Part shown: piece by piece, positions 22,681-24,139 of the stretch | Numbering within the stretch: the stretch's first letter is position 1 | How the letters are laid out: every line of letters begins with the position of its first letter | Origin: Holophagaceae bacterium UBA1801 | GTDB lineage: Bacteria; Acidobacteriota; Holophagae; Holophagales; Holophagaceae | Direction: 5' to 3' | Assembly: GCA_002319925.1 (NCBI GenBank) | Contig: DCFP01000078.1 | Location: 14,896-39,034 of the forward strand | Length of the DNA stretch: 24,139 nucleotides | Notes under the pieces: model-generated | What the model was told of the DNA's origin: nothing | Databases searched by the model: none | The model's input: the letters and a program-made list of their open reading frames with translations, nothing else | Position numbers and translations under genes: made by a program

Positions 22681-24139
22681 ATGGCCCAGGATTCCTCCGA
22701 CTCCTCAACGCTTTCTCCCTGGTGGAGGCGGGCCGTCATCCTAGTGATGATCTTCGGCTTCTCGCTGTTGACCCTGGTGACGGTCAAGACGTACTACGGT
22801 GCGCCACCGGTCCCTGCCCGGGTGGTGGATGATGCCGGACAGATGATCTTCACGGGCGAGGACATCCAGGGCGGTCAGGAGGTCTTCTTCAAATACGGCC
22901 TCATGGAGCACGGCACCCTCTGGGGCCACGGCGCTTACCTGGGTCCGGACTACACGGCGGAATACCTGCACCGCCTGGTCGAGATCGGCCGCGATGAACT
23001 GGCCAAAACCCGCTATGGCAAGGCTTTTCGGGAACTTTCCGCTGGGCAAACCGCGGAGATCGGCGATGCGCTGAAGGCCACCCTCAAGCAGAACCGCTAC
23101 GACGAACATGCGAACCTGCTCATCTTCTCAGAACCGGAAGCAGCCTCTTTCCGGGTGCAATCAGAGGAATGGAAGAACTATTTTGCAGGGCCCACCGGAG
23201 CCCCCGGCCTGCCGCCGAGGTTCATCCAGGATGAAGGAGAATTGAGACGCTTGAACGCGTACTTCGCCTGGGCCACCTGGGCCACGGTGGCGCTGCGGCC
23301 CGGCGCGGACTACTCCTACACCAACAATTGGCCCTACGACCCCGAAGCGGGCAACACGCCCACGGCCTCCGCCTACCTGTGGAGCGCCCTGAGCCTGGTG
23401 ACGCTGCTGGGCGGCCTTGGCCTCATCCTGTTCGTGTTCGGGAAGTTCGATTACCTGGGATGGAGCGGCGGATCCGCCTGGAGGCACACGCAGGCAGGGC
23501 GTCTCCAGACCTGGACCCTGACACCGAGCCAGAAGGCAGCGGGGCTCTACTTTGCCGTGGTGTCGCTGCTCTTCCTGGCTCAGGCGGCCTTGGGCGGCGC
23601 CTTGGCCCATTACCGCGTGGAACCCGGTGGCTTCTATGGCTTCGATCTCGTGAGCCTGTTGCCTTACAATCTCGCGCGAACCTGGCACCTGCAGCTCGCC
23701 GTGTTTTGGATCGCCACGTCCTGGGTGGCCGGGGGGCTGTTCCTGGCGCCCATGGTGGGCGGAAGCGAGCCCGCCGGCCAGCGTGGCGGCGTGCTGGTGC
23801 TGCTAGGCGCCCTGGTGACCGTCGTTTTCGGCAGCCTCATCGGCGAGTGGGCGGGCATTCGGAATCTCTTGGGCGGCCTCTGGTTCTGGCTGGGCCACCA
23901 GGGCAGCGAGTATCTCGATCTCGGCCGCTTCTGGCAGCTGCTCCTGGCTGCTGGATTGGTGTTCTGGCTCTTCCTCATGTTCCGCGCCCTGCGGCCCGCC
24001 ATGAAGGGAACAAGCCAGGGAGAACTGCCCTCGCTCTTCCTCTACGCCGCCATCGCCATCCCGCTCTTCTACGTGCCGGCGCTGTTCTACGGACCCCACA
24101 CCAATTTCGCGATCATCGACAACTGGCGCTTCTGGATCA
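22681..24139 (+). CDS. norB: Quinol-dependent nitric oxide reductase, single-subunit qNOR (partial, cut by window edge)
   Basis: qNOR reduces two NO to N2O using quinol at the cytoplasmic membrane. The frame runs 486 codons to the right edge with no stop; full-length qNORs are about 760 residues, so roughly two thirds is present. After TM1 (about 18-38) comes the periplasmic cytochrome-c-like extension that marks qNOR over cNOR: FTGEDIQGGQEVFFKYGLME, HGTLWGHGAYLGPDYTAEYL and YSYTNNWPYDPEAGN. It contains no CxxCH haem c motif, as expected for qNOR. TM2 (about 231-253) and further helices follow, with the haem-ligand His336 in ARTWHLQLAVFW. The HxxH/HxxxH metal ligands of later helices are beyond the window. 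The Shine-Dalgarno before the ATG at 22681 is weak. It may serve denitrification or NO detoxification. Confidence 0.94.
   Translation, partial: MAQDSSDSSTLSPWWRRAVILVMIFGFSLLTLVTVKTYYGAPPVPARVVDDAGQMIFTGEDIQGGQEVFFKYGLMEHGTLWGHGAYLGPDYTAEYLHRLVEIGRDELAKTRYGKAFRELSAGQTAEIGDALKATLKQNRYDEHANLLIFSEPEAASFRVQSEEWKNYFAGPTGAPGLPPRFIQDEGELRRLNAYFAWATWATVALRPGADYSYTNNWPYDPEAGNTPTASAYLWSALSLVTLLGGLGLILFVFGKFDYLGWSGGSAWRHTQAGRLQTWTLTPSQKAAGLYFAVVSLLFLAQAALGGALAHYRVEPGGFYGFDLVSLLPYNLARTWHLQLAVFWIATSWVAGGLFLAPMVGGSEPAGQRGGVLVLLGALVTVVFGSLIGEWAGIRNLLGGLWFWLGHQGSEYLDLGRFWQLLLAAGLVFWLFLMFRALRPAMKGTSQGELPSLFLYAAIAIPLFYVPALFYGPHTNFAIIDNWRFWI

Noticed and set aside
1..24139. CRISPR arrays, phage genes, transposase genes or rRNA/tRNA genes
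   Set aside because: No regularly spaced direct repeats, integrase or transposase domains, or structural RNA signatures were found. The only repeat of note is the palindrome at 20852-20916.

Overview
The window is a GC-rich (my estimate is a little above 60% G+C), gene-dense bacterial chromosome segment. The gene set is a glycogen-to-trehalose operon containing a MalQ::TreY fusion and a DUF5752-type gene, a Fanconi-type repair operon, an arsenic cassette and a quinol-type nitric oxide reductase. This mix, and protein sequences that look Geothrix/Holophaga-like to me, suggest an Acidobacteriota relative. That assignment is inference; no rRNA or other marker gene is present.

Layout: (1) 1-1270, minus strand: an arsR repressor with a clear operator/promoter, followed by a fused ArsN2-type acetyltransferase/ArsM arsenite methyltransferase that runs off the left edge. 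(2) 1539-2516: a membrane-anchored diguanylate cyclase. (3) 2626-13688, plus strand: a tightly packed trehalose operon, glgX(treX)-treZ-malQ::treY-DUF5752-treT, with 4-nt start/stop overlaps at three of its four junctions. GlgX debranches glycogen or maltodextrin. The MalQ half reshuffles short glucans. The TreY half makes the terminal trehalosyl linkage and TreZ releases trehalose. TreT is a second route that joins NDP-glucose and glucose. (4) 13689-14235: an intergenic stretch with several inverted repeats and what looks like the C-terminal remnant of a PAS/Cys-rich sensor gene. (5) 19409-14236, minus strand: dinB, then an XPD/FANCJ-like Fe-S helicase with an N-terminal RecB-type nuclease, then a FAN1-like VRR-NUC nuclease. 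Their start and stop codons abut or overlap, so this looks like one damage-tolerance and crosslink-repair operon. (6) 19441-20965: a possible small ORF, a stand-alone CheY-type receiver, a decayed receiver/ATPase gene with two frame breaks, and a perfect 27-bp inverted repeat. (7) 20966-22401, minus strand: a two-TM small membrane protein and a lipoprotein with seven YxxGYY-type repeats. (8) 22681-24139, plus strand: the first about two thirds of a qNOR (NorB/NorZ).

The most interesting parts are the dinB-helicase/nuclease-FAN1 operon, the ArsN2-ArsM and MalQ-TreY fusions, the duplicated-domain DUF5752 protein between treY and treT, and the long perfect palindrome beside the decayed signalling gene. 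The two edge genes (arsM and norB) are incomplete because of the window boundaries, not because of mutation.
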